Origin: Eubacteriales bacterium
GTDB lineage: Bacteria; Bacillota; Clostridia; Oscillospirales; Acutalibacteraceae
DNA: 11,905 nt
Assembly: GCA_030529125.1 (NCBI GenBank)
Contig: JAUMXP010000029.1
Location: forward strand, 1,303 to 13,207
Direction: 5' to 3'
A model generated the notes under the pieces. It did not search any database. It was not told the origin of the DNA and worked only from the letters and a program-made list of their open reading frames with translations. Position 1 is the first letter of the stretch. Each line of letters starts with the position of its first letter. This document shows positions 5,745 to 11,905 of the stretch, in pieces. A program made the position numbers and the translations under genes.

Positions 5745-7755
5745 AGAGAACCTTGTAGTAAGGGATTACTGACGTGTCAGTGATATTGTGTATTTTATCG
5801 TAGCTGTCAGCATCAACAATAACAAATGCAGAATGTGGTCTGATTTCCATTTTGTTATCAAATGCACGTATAGCTTCGCCTGATGCGCTGTCGTGGTCTG
5901 CGATAACATACCAGCGGTTAGGAAGCTCATATTTTGACTTGAGTTCAAACGGATGTTTCTGATCAGTATTATTCATAACTATAGCCATGAATTTGTATTC
6001 ACCGTCTTTTGCATCCACATTAGCCATAGTTCCTGCAATTACCTTGCCGTTATATGTCATGTATGTTTTGTGAACTGCTTCTTCAGTTGCATCAGTAAGC
6101 AATGGGAAGTTCTTTCTGATGTCGATAAGTCCCTTGTAATAATCAACAAGCTCTTTGTACTCGATTGTTCTGGTCCAATCAATTGCATTGATGTTGTCTG
6201 GTGATTTGTAGCTGTTATGATCGCCGTGCTTTGTACGTGCAAACTCTTCGCCTGCGAGCATGAAAGGAATACCCAAAGACATAAAGATGAAAGTAGCGGA
6301 AAGTTTGTTCTGATCAATAATAGCAGGGTCAGTAGTGTCGTAATTGTGGCACCAGTTTGATTTTAGCAGTTTATCCCACAATGTGAGGTTATCGTGGGCA
6401 GATGCGTAAGTTACACATTGTGATGGACGTTTTGCCCATCTGCCAAATGTATCACTTGATGCGCCGAGCATACCGGAGAGTATTTTATAGGTGTCAAAAT
6501 TTGATCCCTGAATATAGCCTTTTGTATCATCATCAGAACCGCCTTTGATACCATTACGCATATCATCGTTGAACATACCGATTCTGCAAGAGAGCTTTCT
6601 TGCGTTTTCTTTAGTACAAGATGCGTCACCTGCTATGCCGTTATCGCCGGCGTCAGCAGTCCAAGGCTCACCATACATGAGGATTCTCTTATCAAGCTTA
6701 TCGAGTTCTTCGCGGATAAGATTCATTGTTTCGTAATCATGACAAGCCATAAGGTCAAATCTGAAACCGTCAATGTGGTATTCTTCAGCCCAGTATCTTA
6801 CGGAATCAATCATGAATTTTCTGAACATGATTTTTTCGCTTGCGGTAACATTACCACATCCGGAGCTGTTTAAGTATCTGTTGCCTTGCTTTCTGAAGTA
6901 GTAGTTTGGAACTGTTTTCTCAAAGCAGGAGTCGTCACCGGAGTACATATGATTATATACAACGTCCATGATTACGCCGATACCGTTATCATGCAGAGCT
7001 TTTACCATCTGCTTGAATTCTTTGATTCTTACTTCACCGTGATATGGGTCTGTAGAATATGAACCTTCAGGAACATTATAGTTTACAGGATCATAACCCC
7101 AGTTGTATTCAACGCCTGTTGTTTCATCAACTGAACCAAAATCGAATACCGGGTTTAGTTGTACGTGAGTGATACCAAGCTCTTTTAAATAGTTTAAACA
7201 TGTAGGGCAGTTAGTGTTAGGAATTTTTGTGTTTTCTTCTGTAAACGCAAGGTATGTGCCTCTGTGTTCTTTAGAAACACCGCTTGTGTTTGAATACGAG
7301 AAGTCTCTTACATGAATTTCCCATACGATAGCTTTTGTTTGTTCGTCAACAAGAATATGTTTGTCATTATCCCAGCCTTCAGGGTTTGTTCGTTCTAAGT
7401 CGACAACCATTGAACGAGTTGAGTTTACACCTGTAGCTTTTGAGTATACATCCTGTGTCTCAGAGCTAACGTTACCATTCTGAATAACATAGGTGTAATA
7501 TATTCCGTGCATATCTCCTTGTACGGTTTTGCTCCAAACACCTGTCTGAGGATCCAGAGTCATTTGCTTAATAGCAAGCACTGTTGCTCCTTCTTCTAAA
7601 GAAGAACCTGTTGCATACAGCTTAAGCATAACCTGGCTTGCAGCAGGAGCCCATACTTTGAATGTAGTGGACTCTTTTGAGTAGGAAGCGCCAAGATCGT
7701 TTTTGTCATAGGTGTTGTAGATTTCGTCTTTGTTTGAATAAAACTTAGTTATCAT
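5743..7755 (-). CDS. pulA: Type I pullulanase (cytoplasmic alpha-1,6-glucan debranching enzyme)
   Basis: A glycoside hydrolase family 13 enzyme that hydrolyses alpha-1,6 branch points in pullulan, limit dextrins or glycogen. It has 670 residues. An N-terminal beta-sandwich of the CBM48 kind (about 20-110, with TFKVWAPAASQVMLKLY) precedes the catalytic barrel. YNWGYDP (217-223), the type I pullulanase hallmark, is present. The four GH13 regions are DVVYNH (264-269), FRFD with nucleophile Asp334, YGEPW with acid/base Glu363, and ASAHDN with Asp455, so the active site is complete. A C-terminal beta domain ends at 670. No signal peptide or sorting signal is seen, so it should act in the cytoplasm on imported or stored glucans. 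GGAGGT lies just upstream of the ATG. It is convergent with spoIIIAH and divergent from the EIIC-like gene. The gene symbol is by family (amyX is used in Bacillus). Confidence 0.95.
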   Translation of the reverse strand: MITKFYSNKDEIYNTYDKNDLGASYSKESTTFKVWAPAASQVMLKLYATGSSLEEGATVLAIKQMTLDPQTGVWSKTVQGDMHGIYYTYVIQNGNVSSETQDVYSKATGVNSTRSMVVDLERTNPEGWDNDKHILVDEQTKAIVWEIHVRDFSYSNTSGVSKEHRGTYLAFTEENTKIPNTNCPTCLNYLKELGITHVQLNPVFDFGSVDETTGVEYNWGYDPVNYNVPEGSYSTDPYHGEVRIKEFKQMVKALHDNGIGVIMDVVYNHMYSGDDSCFEKTVPNYYFRKQGNRYLNSSGCGNVTASEKIMFRKFMIDSVRYWAEEYHIDGFRFDLMACHDYETMNLIREELDKLDKRILMYGEPWTADAGDNGIAGDASCTKENARKLSCRIGMFNDDMRNGIKGGSDDDTKGYIQGSNFDTYKILSGMLGASSDTFGRWAKRPSQCVTYASAHDNLTLWDKLLKSNWCHNYDTTDPAIIDQNKLSATFIFMSLGIPFMLAGEEFARTKHGDHNSYKSPDNINAIDWTRTIEYKELVDYYKGLIDIRKNFPLLTDATEEAVHKTYMTYNGKVIAGTMANVDAKDGEYKFMAIVMNNTDQKHPFELKSKYELPNRWYVIADHDSASGEAIRAFDNKMEIRPHSAFVIVDADSYDKIHNITDTSVIPYYKVL

Positions 7756-7793
7756 ATTACCTCCATGGTTTTTGTTAGGTCACAATTACATAC

Positions 7794-7821
7794 ATTTTAT
7801 CATTTTTTATTAAAAATACAA
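7794..7821 (-). promoter_or_regulatory. Candidate sigma-A promoter of the pullulanase gene
   Basis: On the minus strand TTGTAT (7821-7816) and TAAAAT (7799-7794) are 16 bases apart, placing a start near 7787 and a leader of about 30 bases ahead of the ribosome binding site. The region is very AT-rich, so chance matches are likely. A second option further up has a perfect TATAAT (7869-7864) with TTGATA 19 bases before it. Confidence 0.4.
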
Positions 7822-7833
7822 CCATATTGGCAT

Positions 7834-7850
7834 ATATTTTTGAAAAATAT
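7834..7850. repeat. Perfect 17-bp palindrome in the divergent control region (possible operator)
   Basis: ATATTTTT-G-AAAAATAT is an exact inverted repeat with 8-bp arms and a single central base. It lies between the two candidate divergent promoters, about 13 bases upstream of the pullulanase -35 and about 30 upstream of the EIIC-gene -35. A regulator binding there could control both units. The all-A/T arms mean chance occurrence in such AT-rich DNA is a real alternative, as is a curved or UP-element-like role. Confidence 0.45.
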
Positions 7851-7879
7851 CTATTTTAATTCTATTATAGAAGAAATAC

Positions 7880-7908
7880 TTGTAAAATTATCAAAACCGT
7901 GATATTAT
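7880..7908 (+). promoter_or_regulatory. Candidate extended -10 promoter of the EIIC-like/lipoprotein pair
   Basis: TTGTAA (7880-7885) and TATTAT (7903-7908) are 17 bases apart, with TG one base before the -10 (7900-7901), an extended -10. Transcription would begin near 7915. That would leave only about 7 bases before the ATG at 7922, which argues for translation starting at the TTG at 7943 instead. Confidence 0.6.
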
Positions 7909-7942
7909 ATGCTTTAAATTGATGAATAAGGGAAGTGTAAAG

Positions 7943-9013
7943 TTGAAATCAATCAAGAAATTTTTAAATCACGTCTTTATAGACGGACTATCTGGCATGG
8001 CTCTTGGTTTATTTGCGACACTTATCGTCGGAACTATTCTGGGTCAGATCGGTTCTTATATACCAGGTATTATTGGTACATACATTGGTTATATTGCAAC
8101 TATTGCAAAATCACTGATGGGTGCAGGTATCGGTGTTAGTATTGCCGCAAAATTCAAGTATAGTCCACTTGTATCGGTTTCGGGCGGTGTAGTTGGTTTT
8201 ATTGCTGCATTTTCAAATAATATTGTTAATGGAACTTTCTTTAATGAAGCCGGTGGCTTGGCGATCAGCGGTGTAGGTGATCCTCTTTCAGCATTTATAG
8301 CTGCTTTGGTTGCTATTGAGGTTGGTAATCTCGTATCAGGCAAAACTAAGCTTGATATTTTAGTAACTCCGCTTGTTACTCTGTCTGTTGGTACAATTAT
8401 TGCTGTGCTGTGCGGACCATATATTTATGAAGTAACTGCTATGATGGGTGATATTATTCAGTTTGCTACTGAACAACAACCATTTATTATGGGTATCTTA
8501 ATTTCTGTGCTAATGGGTATCTTCCTTACTTTACCAATAAGTTCTGTTGCGATTGCTGTAATTATTGGACTTAGTGGTATAGCAGGTGGTGCTGCTGTAG
8601 TAGGATGTTCAGCGCAGATGGTTGGTTTCGCTGTTGCAAGCTACAGAGAGAATAAGGTTGGTGGTCTGATTTCTCAGGGTATCGGCACTTCAATGATTCA
8701 AATGCCTAATATTGTCAGAAAACCTATTATCTGGTTACCGCCGATAATCACAAGTGCTATTTTAGGCCCTATTTCTACTTGTTTACTTGAGCTAAGCTGT
8801 GACGCATCTGGCGCAGGTATGGGTACTTCTGGTTTAGTTGGACCACTTGTTACATATTCATCTATGGTTGAGGCAGGTAGCGAACCATATATTGTTATTA
8901 TTGAGATTATCTGTATGTTGTTTATTGCTCCGGCAATATTAACTCTTGCTATCAGCGAGGGTATGAGAAAGCTGAAACTCATTAAGTTTGGCGATATGAA
9001 ATTAGACTATTGA
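7943..9013 (+). CDS. PTS EIIC-like integral membrane protein, stand-alone (PTS_EIIC_2 type)
   Basis: A polytopic membrane protein of the family annotated as PTS sugar transporter subunit IIC (PTS_EIIC_2 type). The substrate and true role are not established for this branch. In 356 residues I see about eight to ten hydrophobic, glycine-rich segments. Conserved stretches are FIDGLSGMALGLFATL (near 12-27), a GVGDPLSAFIAALVAIEVG block, QGIGTSMIQMPNIVRKP (245-261), the run PPIITSAILGPIS after it, and GMGTSGLVGP. No EIIA or EIIB domain or gene is present. Reading is possible from TTG 7919 or ATG 7922. TTG 7943 is preferred because AAGGGAAG (7928-7935) precedes it, the family usually begins just before this point, and the candidate promoter would make a 7922 start nearly leaderless. 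It shares a transcript with the lipoprotein gene 16 bases downstream and is divergent from the pullulanase gene. Confidence 0.88.
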   Translation: MKSIKKFLNHVFIDGLSGMALGLFATLIVGTILGQIGSYIPGIIGTYIGYIATIAKSLMGAGIGVSIAAKFKYSPLVSVSGGVVGFIAAFSNNIVNGTFFNEAGGLAISGVGDPLSAFIAALVAIEVGNLVSGKTKLDILVTPLVTLSVGTIIAVLCGPYIYEVTAMMGDIIQFATEQQPFIMGILISVLMGIFLTLPISSVAIAVIIGLSGIAGGAAVVGCSAQMVGFAVASYRENKVGGLISQGIGTSMIQMPNIVRKPIIWLPPIITSAILGPISTCLLELSCDASGAGMGTSGLVGPLVTYSSMVEAGSEPYIVIIEIICMLFIAPAILTLAISEGMRKLKLIKFGDMKLDY

Positions 9014-9029
9014 TAAAGGATGTATTAAT

Positions 9030-9818
9030 ATGAAAAAATTTAGATTCAGTACTATTTTATTCTTAGTTTTGTTAGTTGTTCTTTCTGCTTTATTCACAGG
9101 CTGTGGTGGCGTTGATGAGGAGTATGAGTACAACGACAAGATTGTTACTAATGAAAAAGCTCCTGTAGAGGGTGATGCAAACCTTACTGCTATTAGCGGT
9201 TTTGTAGCTGATGAAGAGCACAAGTTTGTTGAACTTCCGCTCACTGTTACTGACGAAACAAACTCAGGCACACTTGAAATTGTTGCTATTGGTAAGTACA
9301 CAGGCCCTAATTGTGATGGTGTTGAGAAAGAAGAGCTTAAAGATGCTTTTGCTATTCTTGTTAAGAACCCTACTGACAAAGTTCTGTCTGTTGCTTCACT
9401 TGAAATTACTTACGATAAAGGCAAGACTTGTTCATTTAACCCATCAAACATTCCTGCTAAACAGTCAGCTTTAGTTTTTGTTAATAGCGATGCTGTTGAG
9501 TATAAGAACGTTAAGAAGTTAGAGTGCGCTGACCCGTTCATTCTTATGAGTGACAGCCTTCCGATGATTGAAGATAAAGTTGGTGTAGACTTCAAAGATG
9601 GTCAGTTTATTATCACAAACAGAACTGACGAAGCTTTAGGCGATGTATATGTTCGTTATAAGAACTTCTCAGATGGTAACGCTTACCTCGGCGGTATTAC
9701 ATATTCTGAGGTGGCGCTAGATGTTCAGCCTTATGAAACACAACTTATCGATGCACCTGATTACAGTGAAACAAATAGTATTATTATTGCTGTAGAAAAC
9801 TTTAAAATCACTGAATAA
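9030..9818 (+). CDS. Predicted lipoprotein of unknown function
   Basis: I do not recognise a named family. The 262-residue product has a type II signal: basic MKKFRFS, a hydrophobic core (8-22) and a lipobox LFTGC with the lipidated cysteine at 25, so it should be anchored on the outer face of the membrane. After an acidic linker (about 28-60) come strand-rich sequences. Two segments look alike: about 107-150 (FAILVKNPTDKVLSVASLEI onward) and about 193-240 (FIITNRTDEALGDVYVRY onward). Both follow a pattern of strand, N-x-TD, strand, Y, and a later P with polar residues. This suggests two related beta-sandwich (Ig-like or FxLYD-like) domains. The start has AAAGGA (9015-9020), 9 bases before the ATG. 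It follows the EIIC-like gene by 16 bases and ends before a terminator, so the two form a two-gene operon; a partner or binding role beside that membrane protein is inferred. Confidence 0.85.
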   Translation: MKKFRFSTILFLVLLVVLSALFTGCGGVDEEYEYNDKIVTNEKAPVEGDANLTAISGFVADEEHKFVELPLTVTDETNSGTLEIVAIGKYTGPNCDGVEKEELKDAFAILVKNPTDKVLSVASLEITYDKGKTCSFNPSNIPAKQSALVFVNSDAVEYKNVKKLECADPFILMSDSLPMIEDKVGVDFKDGQFIITNRTDEALGDVYVRYKNFSDGNAYLGGITYSEVALDVQPYETQLIDAPDYSETNSIIIAVENFKITE

Positions 9819-9827
9819 TTAATATAT

Positions 9828-9857
9828 AAAAAGGCGGTACTTAGTATCGTCTTTTTT
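9828..9857 (+). terminator. Terminator of the EIIC-like/lipoprotein operon
   Basis: A 13-bp stem (9828-9840 with 9844-9856, two G.U pairs) has a 3-base TTA loop. Its 3' arm ends in a run of six T (9852-9857). It lies 9 bases after the lipoprotein stop and closes the cassette just before the nusB promoter. Confidence 0.8.
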
Positions 9858-9858
9858 A

Positions 9859-9887
9859 TTTACAAAAAAAGCAGTATATGCTATACT
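9859..9887 (+). promoter_or_regulatory. Extended -10 sigma-A-type promoter of nusB
   Basis: TTTACA (9859-9864), 17 bases, then TATACT (9882-9887), with TG one base before the -10 (9879-9880). The start would be near 9894, about 27 bases ahead of nusB, leaving room for the AAGGGG site at 9907-9912. The -35 begins right after the T-run of the preceding terminator. Confidence 0.75.
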
Positions 9888-9920
9888 GTATTAGTAAAAA
9901 TATGTATAAGGGGCATTGTT

Positions 9921-10382
9921 ATGTGTGACATCGAAAATGCAGTAGAAAAAAACGAAACAGCTGATATTAACTATAATTCTATATCTAGATACAAAAAACG
10001 TGAGCAGGCTTTTATTCTAAGCTTTGAAACCCTTTTCTCAGATACAGATATTGATGAGCTTGCTGACAACGCTGCTGATGGTAGCGATGAGTATATGAGC
10101 GATTATGCACTGATGTGTGCTAAAGGCATTGTAGAGCATAGCGCAGAGATTGATAAGTATATTTCTGATAATCTGAAACAGGGTTGGAAAATAAGCCGTA
10201 TTTCTAAGGTTTCTTACGCTGTAATGCGTCTTGCTATTTTTGAGATGCTTTATGTTGAAGATGTGCCTGTTTCAGTTTCTATTAATGAAGCTGTAGAACT
10301 TGCTAAAAAATACTCAGTGCCTGATGATAGTGCTTTTGTTAATGGTGTATTAGGCTCAATATCTAAGAAGATAAATGAGTAA
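9921..10382 (+). CDS. nusB: Transcription antitermination factor NusB
   Basis: NusB binds boxA RNA together with NusE (ribosomal protein S10) and supports processive transcription of rRNA operons. The 153-residue product has an N-terminal extension of about 22 acidic, poorly conserved residues, then the all-helical NusB fold. RYKKREQAFILSFETLF (23-39) matches the family's R..ARE.A.Q.L..., the mid region has MCAKGIVEH (65-73), and the C-terminal half holds the strongest signature: ISKVSYAVMRLAIFEMLY (94-111), VPVSVSINEAVELAKKYS (115-132) and SAFVNGVLGSI (137-147). The ATG has AAGGGG 8 bases upstream, and no later ATG would give a complete protein. First gene of nusB/Kae1-like/xseA; the last 8 bases overlap the next start. 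Confidence 0.97.
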   Translation: MCDIENAVEKNETADINYNSISRYKKREQAFILSFETLFSDTDIDELADNAADGSDEYMSDYALMCAKGIVEHSAEIDKYISDNLKQGWKISRISKVSYAVMRLAIFEMLYVEDVPVSVSINEAVELAKKYSVPDDSAFVNGVLGSISKKINE

Positions 10383-11328
10383 GTTTTTAGGAATTGATAC
10401 CAGTAACTATACTACGTCTGTTGCTCTTTATGACGACAAGCTGAATACCGTAGTACATAAACGCAAGTTACTGCCTGTATCAAAAGGAGAACTCGGAATC
10501 AGACAGTCTGATGCTGTATTCCACCACACTCAACAGTTGCCACAGCTTATAGAGGAATTATTTTCTGATGTTTCATGTTCTGCTACAGACATCAAAGCAG
10601 TTGGTGCTTCTTTTACCCCACGTAAAATCGAAGGCTCGTATATGCCGTGCTTTACTGTCGGTAGCTGCGTTGCGCGTTCTTTATCAAAGGTTTTAGGTGT
10701 GCCTTTATATGATTTATCACATCAGCAAGGCCACATAGCAGCAGCGCTTTTTTCTGCTGATAAGCTTGATTTGATTGGTGAGAAGTTTCTTGCTTTTCAT
10801 GTCAGCGGTGGCACTACTGACGCTTTACTTGTTAACAATACTTGTTCTAATGCTGACATACTCCCGGTTGAACTAGTAGGTAAGACTTTAGACCTTAACG
10901 CTGGTCAGCTTGTTGATAGGGTAGGACTTATGCTTGGTTTGAGCTTTCCTTGCGGTAAGGAGCTCGAAGCTTTAGCACTGCAGTACAAAGGCGAGATTAA
11001 AGTCAGACCTACTATCAAGGGCAACGACTGTTGTCTAAGCGGTATCGAAAACATCTGTAGGAAGCTTATCGACGATGGTGCTGATAGATGCTATGTTGCG
11101 GCCTTATGCTTAAAGCATATTGAAGAAGCGCTTATGCAGATGACTACCAATATTCTCTCTGTACATGGTGATATTGAAGTTTTGTTTGCCGGTGGTGTTA
11201 TGTCTAACGCTATCATCAGAGAGAATCTGACAAAAAAACTTAACTGTACTTTCTGCGAACCGCAATTTTCTACTGATAATGCATGTGGAATTGCTGTTCT
11301 TGCTTCTATACTTGATAAACGGAAATAA
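10375..11328 (+). CDS. Kae1/TsaD-like protein (divergent M22-type paralogue)
   Basis: A member of the ASKHA-fold Kae1/TsaD superfamily, often labelled O-sialoglycoprotein endopeptidase. TsaD proper makes the t6A modification of tRNA with TsaB, TsaC and TsaE; whether this divergent branch does so is unknown. In 317 residues: LGIDTSNYTTSVAL (5-18) is the first phosphate-type motif; GIRQSDAVFHHTQQLP (41-56) replaces the SRxH region; SHQQGH gives His116 and His120, the metal pair; VSGGTTD (143-149) stands where TsaD has SGGHT; GGVMSNAIIREN (273-284) and STDNACG with Asp301 complete the site. So metal ligands are kept but one conserved His is Thr. It is about 20 residues shorter than typical TsaD. 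It is translationally coupled to nusB by an 8-nt overlap (ATGAGTAA) and lies 4 bases before xseA, where B. subtilis has folD. Confidence 0.88.
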   Translation: MSKFLGIDTSNYTTSVALYDDKLNTVVHKRKLLPVSKGELGIRQSDAVFHHTQQLPQLIEELFSDVSCSATDIKAVGASFTPRKIEGSYMPCFTVGSCVARSLSKVLGVPLYDLSHQQGHIAAALFSADKLDLIGEKFLAFHVSGGTTDALLVNNTCSNADILPVELVGKTLDLNAGQLVDRVGLMLGLSFPCGKELEALALQYKGEIKVRPTIKGNDCCLSGIENICRKLIDDGADRCYVAALCLKHIEEALMQMTTNILSVHGDIEVLFAGGVMSNAIIRENLTKKLNCTFCEPQFSTDNACGIAVLASILDKRK

Positions 11329-11332
11329 CTAA

Positions 11333-11905
11333 ATGATTAACACACCAAAGATTCTTACAGTTTCACAACTTAATTTTTATCTGAAATCATTGCTTGATAA
11401 CGACTCTCGTTTACAGTTTCTATTGTTAGAAGGCGAGATTTCAAACCTTACAGACCATTACAGCAGCGGACATATTTACTTTTCTCTTAAAGACGAGAAG
11501 AGTGTCGTGCGTGCTGTGATGTTCTCTTATGCTGCAAAAAATCTGAAATTCAAACCTAAAAATGGTATGAAAGTTCTTGTGCGCGGTCGAGTAACCATAT
11601 ATGAACCGACAGGACAGTATCAGGTCTATGTCGAAGATATGCAACCAGACGGAATCGGTGCGTTATCCTTACAGTTTGAACAGCTCAAAGAAAAGCTGAC
11701 AAAAGAAGGATTGTTCTCAGCTGAACATAAAAAACCTATACCAAAATATCCTGAGACTATCGGCGTGATTACTTCGCCTACAGGTGCAGCAGTACGAGAT
11801 ATTATTAATGTGCTTTCTCGTAGATATCCTTGTGCCGATATTGTTATGTGTCCAGTGCTTGTACAGGGGGATAATGCTGCTATACAGCTTAGAGATGCGA
11901 TTAAT
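11333..11905 (+). CDS. xseA: Exodeoxyribonuclease VII large subunit (3' truncated by window edge)
   Basis: XseA is the catalytic subunit of exonuclease VII, which degrades single-stranded DNA to short oligonucleotides together with the small subunit XseB. The first 191 codons are present and the frame is still open at the end of the window. An N-terminal OB-fold (about 8-105) shows LTVSQLNFYLKSLL, LLEGEISN, HIYFSLKD and VRGRVTIYEPTGQYQ. Then FEQLKEKLTKEGLF leads into the start of the catalytic domain with KPIPKYPETIGVITSPTGAA and RDIINVLSRRYP, all strong family signatures. The ATG at 11333 follows the Kae1-like stop by 4 bases, with only a weak GGAA (11321-11324) upstream, so translation is probably coupled. 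Downstream xseB is expected but not in the window. Confidence 0.97.
   Translation, partial: MINTPKILTVSQLNFYLKSLLDNDSRLQFLLLEGEISNLTDHYSSGHIYFSLKDEKSVVRAVMFSYAAKNLKFKPKNGMKVLVRGRVTIYEPTGQYQVYVEDMQPDGIGALSLQFEQLKEKLTKEGLFSAEHKKPIPKYPETIGVITSPTGAAVRDIINVLSRRYPCADIVMCPVLVQGDNAAIQLRDAIN

Noticed and set aside
6057..6317. Open frame of 86 codons on the minus strand within the pullulanase region.
   Set aside because: It is a shifted frame of the pullulanase gene on the same strand, with no binding site and no recognisable product.
7822..7830. CCATATTGG quasi-palindrome in the divergent region as an operator.
   Set aside because: The arms are only three bases each around TAT; too short to support separately from the 17-bp palindrome nearby.
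9002..9474. Open frames of 125 codons (minus, 9002-9379) and 87 codons (plus, 9211-9474) over the lipoprotein gene.
   Set aside because: Both are low-complexity shadows (Ser-rich and Leu-rich) of the lipoprotein, which has a clear lipobox and ribosome binding site.
11441..11644. Minus-strand frame of 67 codons near the right edge.
   Set aside because: It is antisense to xseA, whose OB-fold and catalytic-domain motifs are unmistakable in the plus frame from 11333.
1..11905. CRISPR arrays, tRNA or rRNA genes, insertion sequences, riboswitches.
   Set aside because: No regularly spaced repeats, cloverleaf-like sequences, transposase genes or long structured leaders were seen; intergenic gaps are all under about 190 bases.

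Overview
The window is a chromosomal segment of an endospore-forming, AT-rich Firmicute. It is most likely a Clostridia-class gut-type bacterium of the Ruminococcaceae/Oscillospiraceae kind. That rests on a complete spoIIIAA-AH operon (only spore formers carry it), on the gene order, and on very diderm-unlike, RBS-rich, tightly packed genes. The genus cannot be fixed from sequence inspection alone.

Layout. (1) 1-1020: the 3' half of ligA (NAD-dependent DNA ligase), closed by a strong hairpin terminator. (2) 1112-5703: the eight-gene spoIIIA operon, transcribed rightwards. It starts from a candidate sigma-E-type promoter lying in the tail of the ligA terminator and ends at a perfect 13-bp hairpin. 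The genes are packed with 4-nt or 8-nt overlaps or very short gaps and should be translationally coupled. Their products build the mother-cell half of the SpoIIIA-SpoIIQ channel: AA ATPase, AB/AC/AD/AE/AF membrane components, AG and AH ring-forming proteins. SpoIIIAG is unusually short. (3) 5743-9818: a self-contained carbohydrate-flavoured cassette. A cytoplasmic type I pullulanase on the minus strand is convergent with spoIIIAH. It is divergent from a plus-strand pair, a stand-alone PTS EIIC-like membrane protein and a lipoprotein of unknown function. A 187-bp divergent control region with a perfect 17-bp palindrome sits between them. The cassette is bounded by hairpin terminators on both sides. 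(4) 9859-11905: an extended -10 sigma-A-type promoter drives nusB, a divergent Kae1/TsaD-like gene and the 5' part of xseA.

Context. In Bacillus subtilis spoIIIA is followed by accB-accC-yqhY-nusB-folD-xseA. Here the spoIIIA...nusB...xseA framework is kept, but acc/yqhY are replaced by the pullulanase/EIIC/lipoprotein cassette and folD by the Kae1-like gene. No rRNA, tRNA, CRISPR array, insertion sequence or phage gene was seen. There is no gene-free stretch longer than about 190 bases. The least understood parts are the EIIC-like/lipoprotein pair, the Kae1-like paralogue and the reduced SpoIIIAG.
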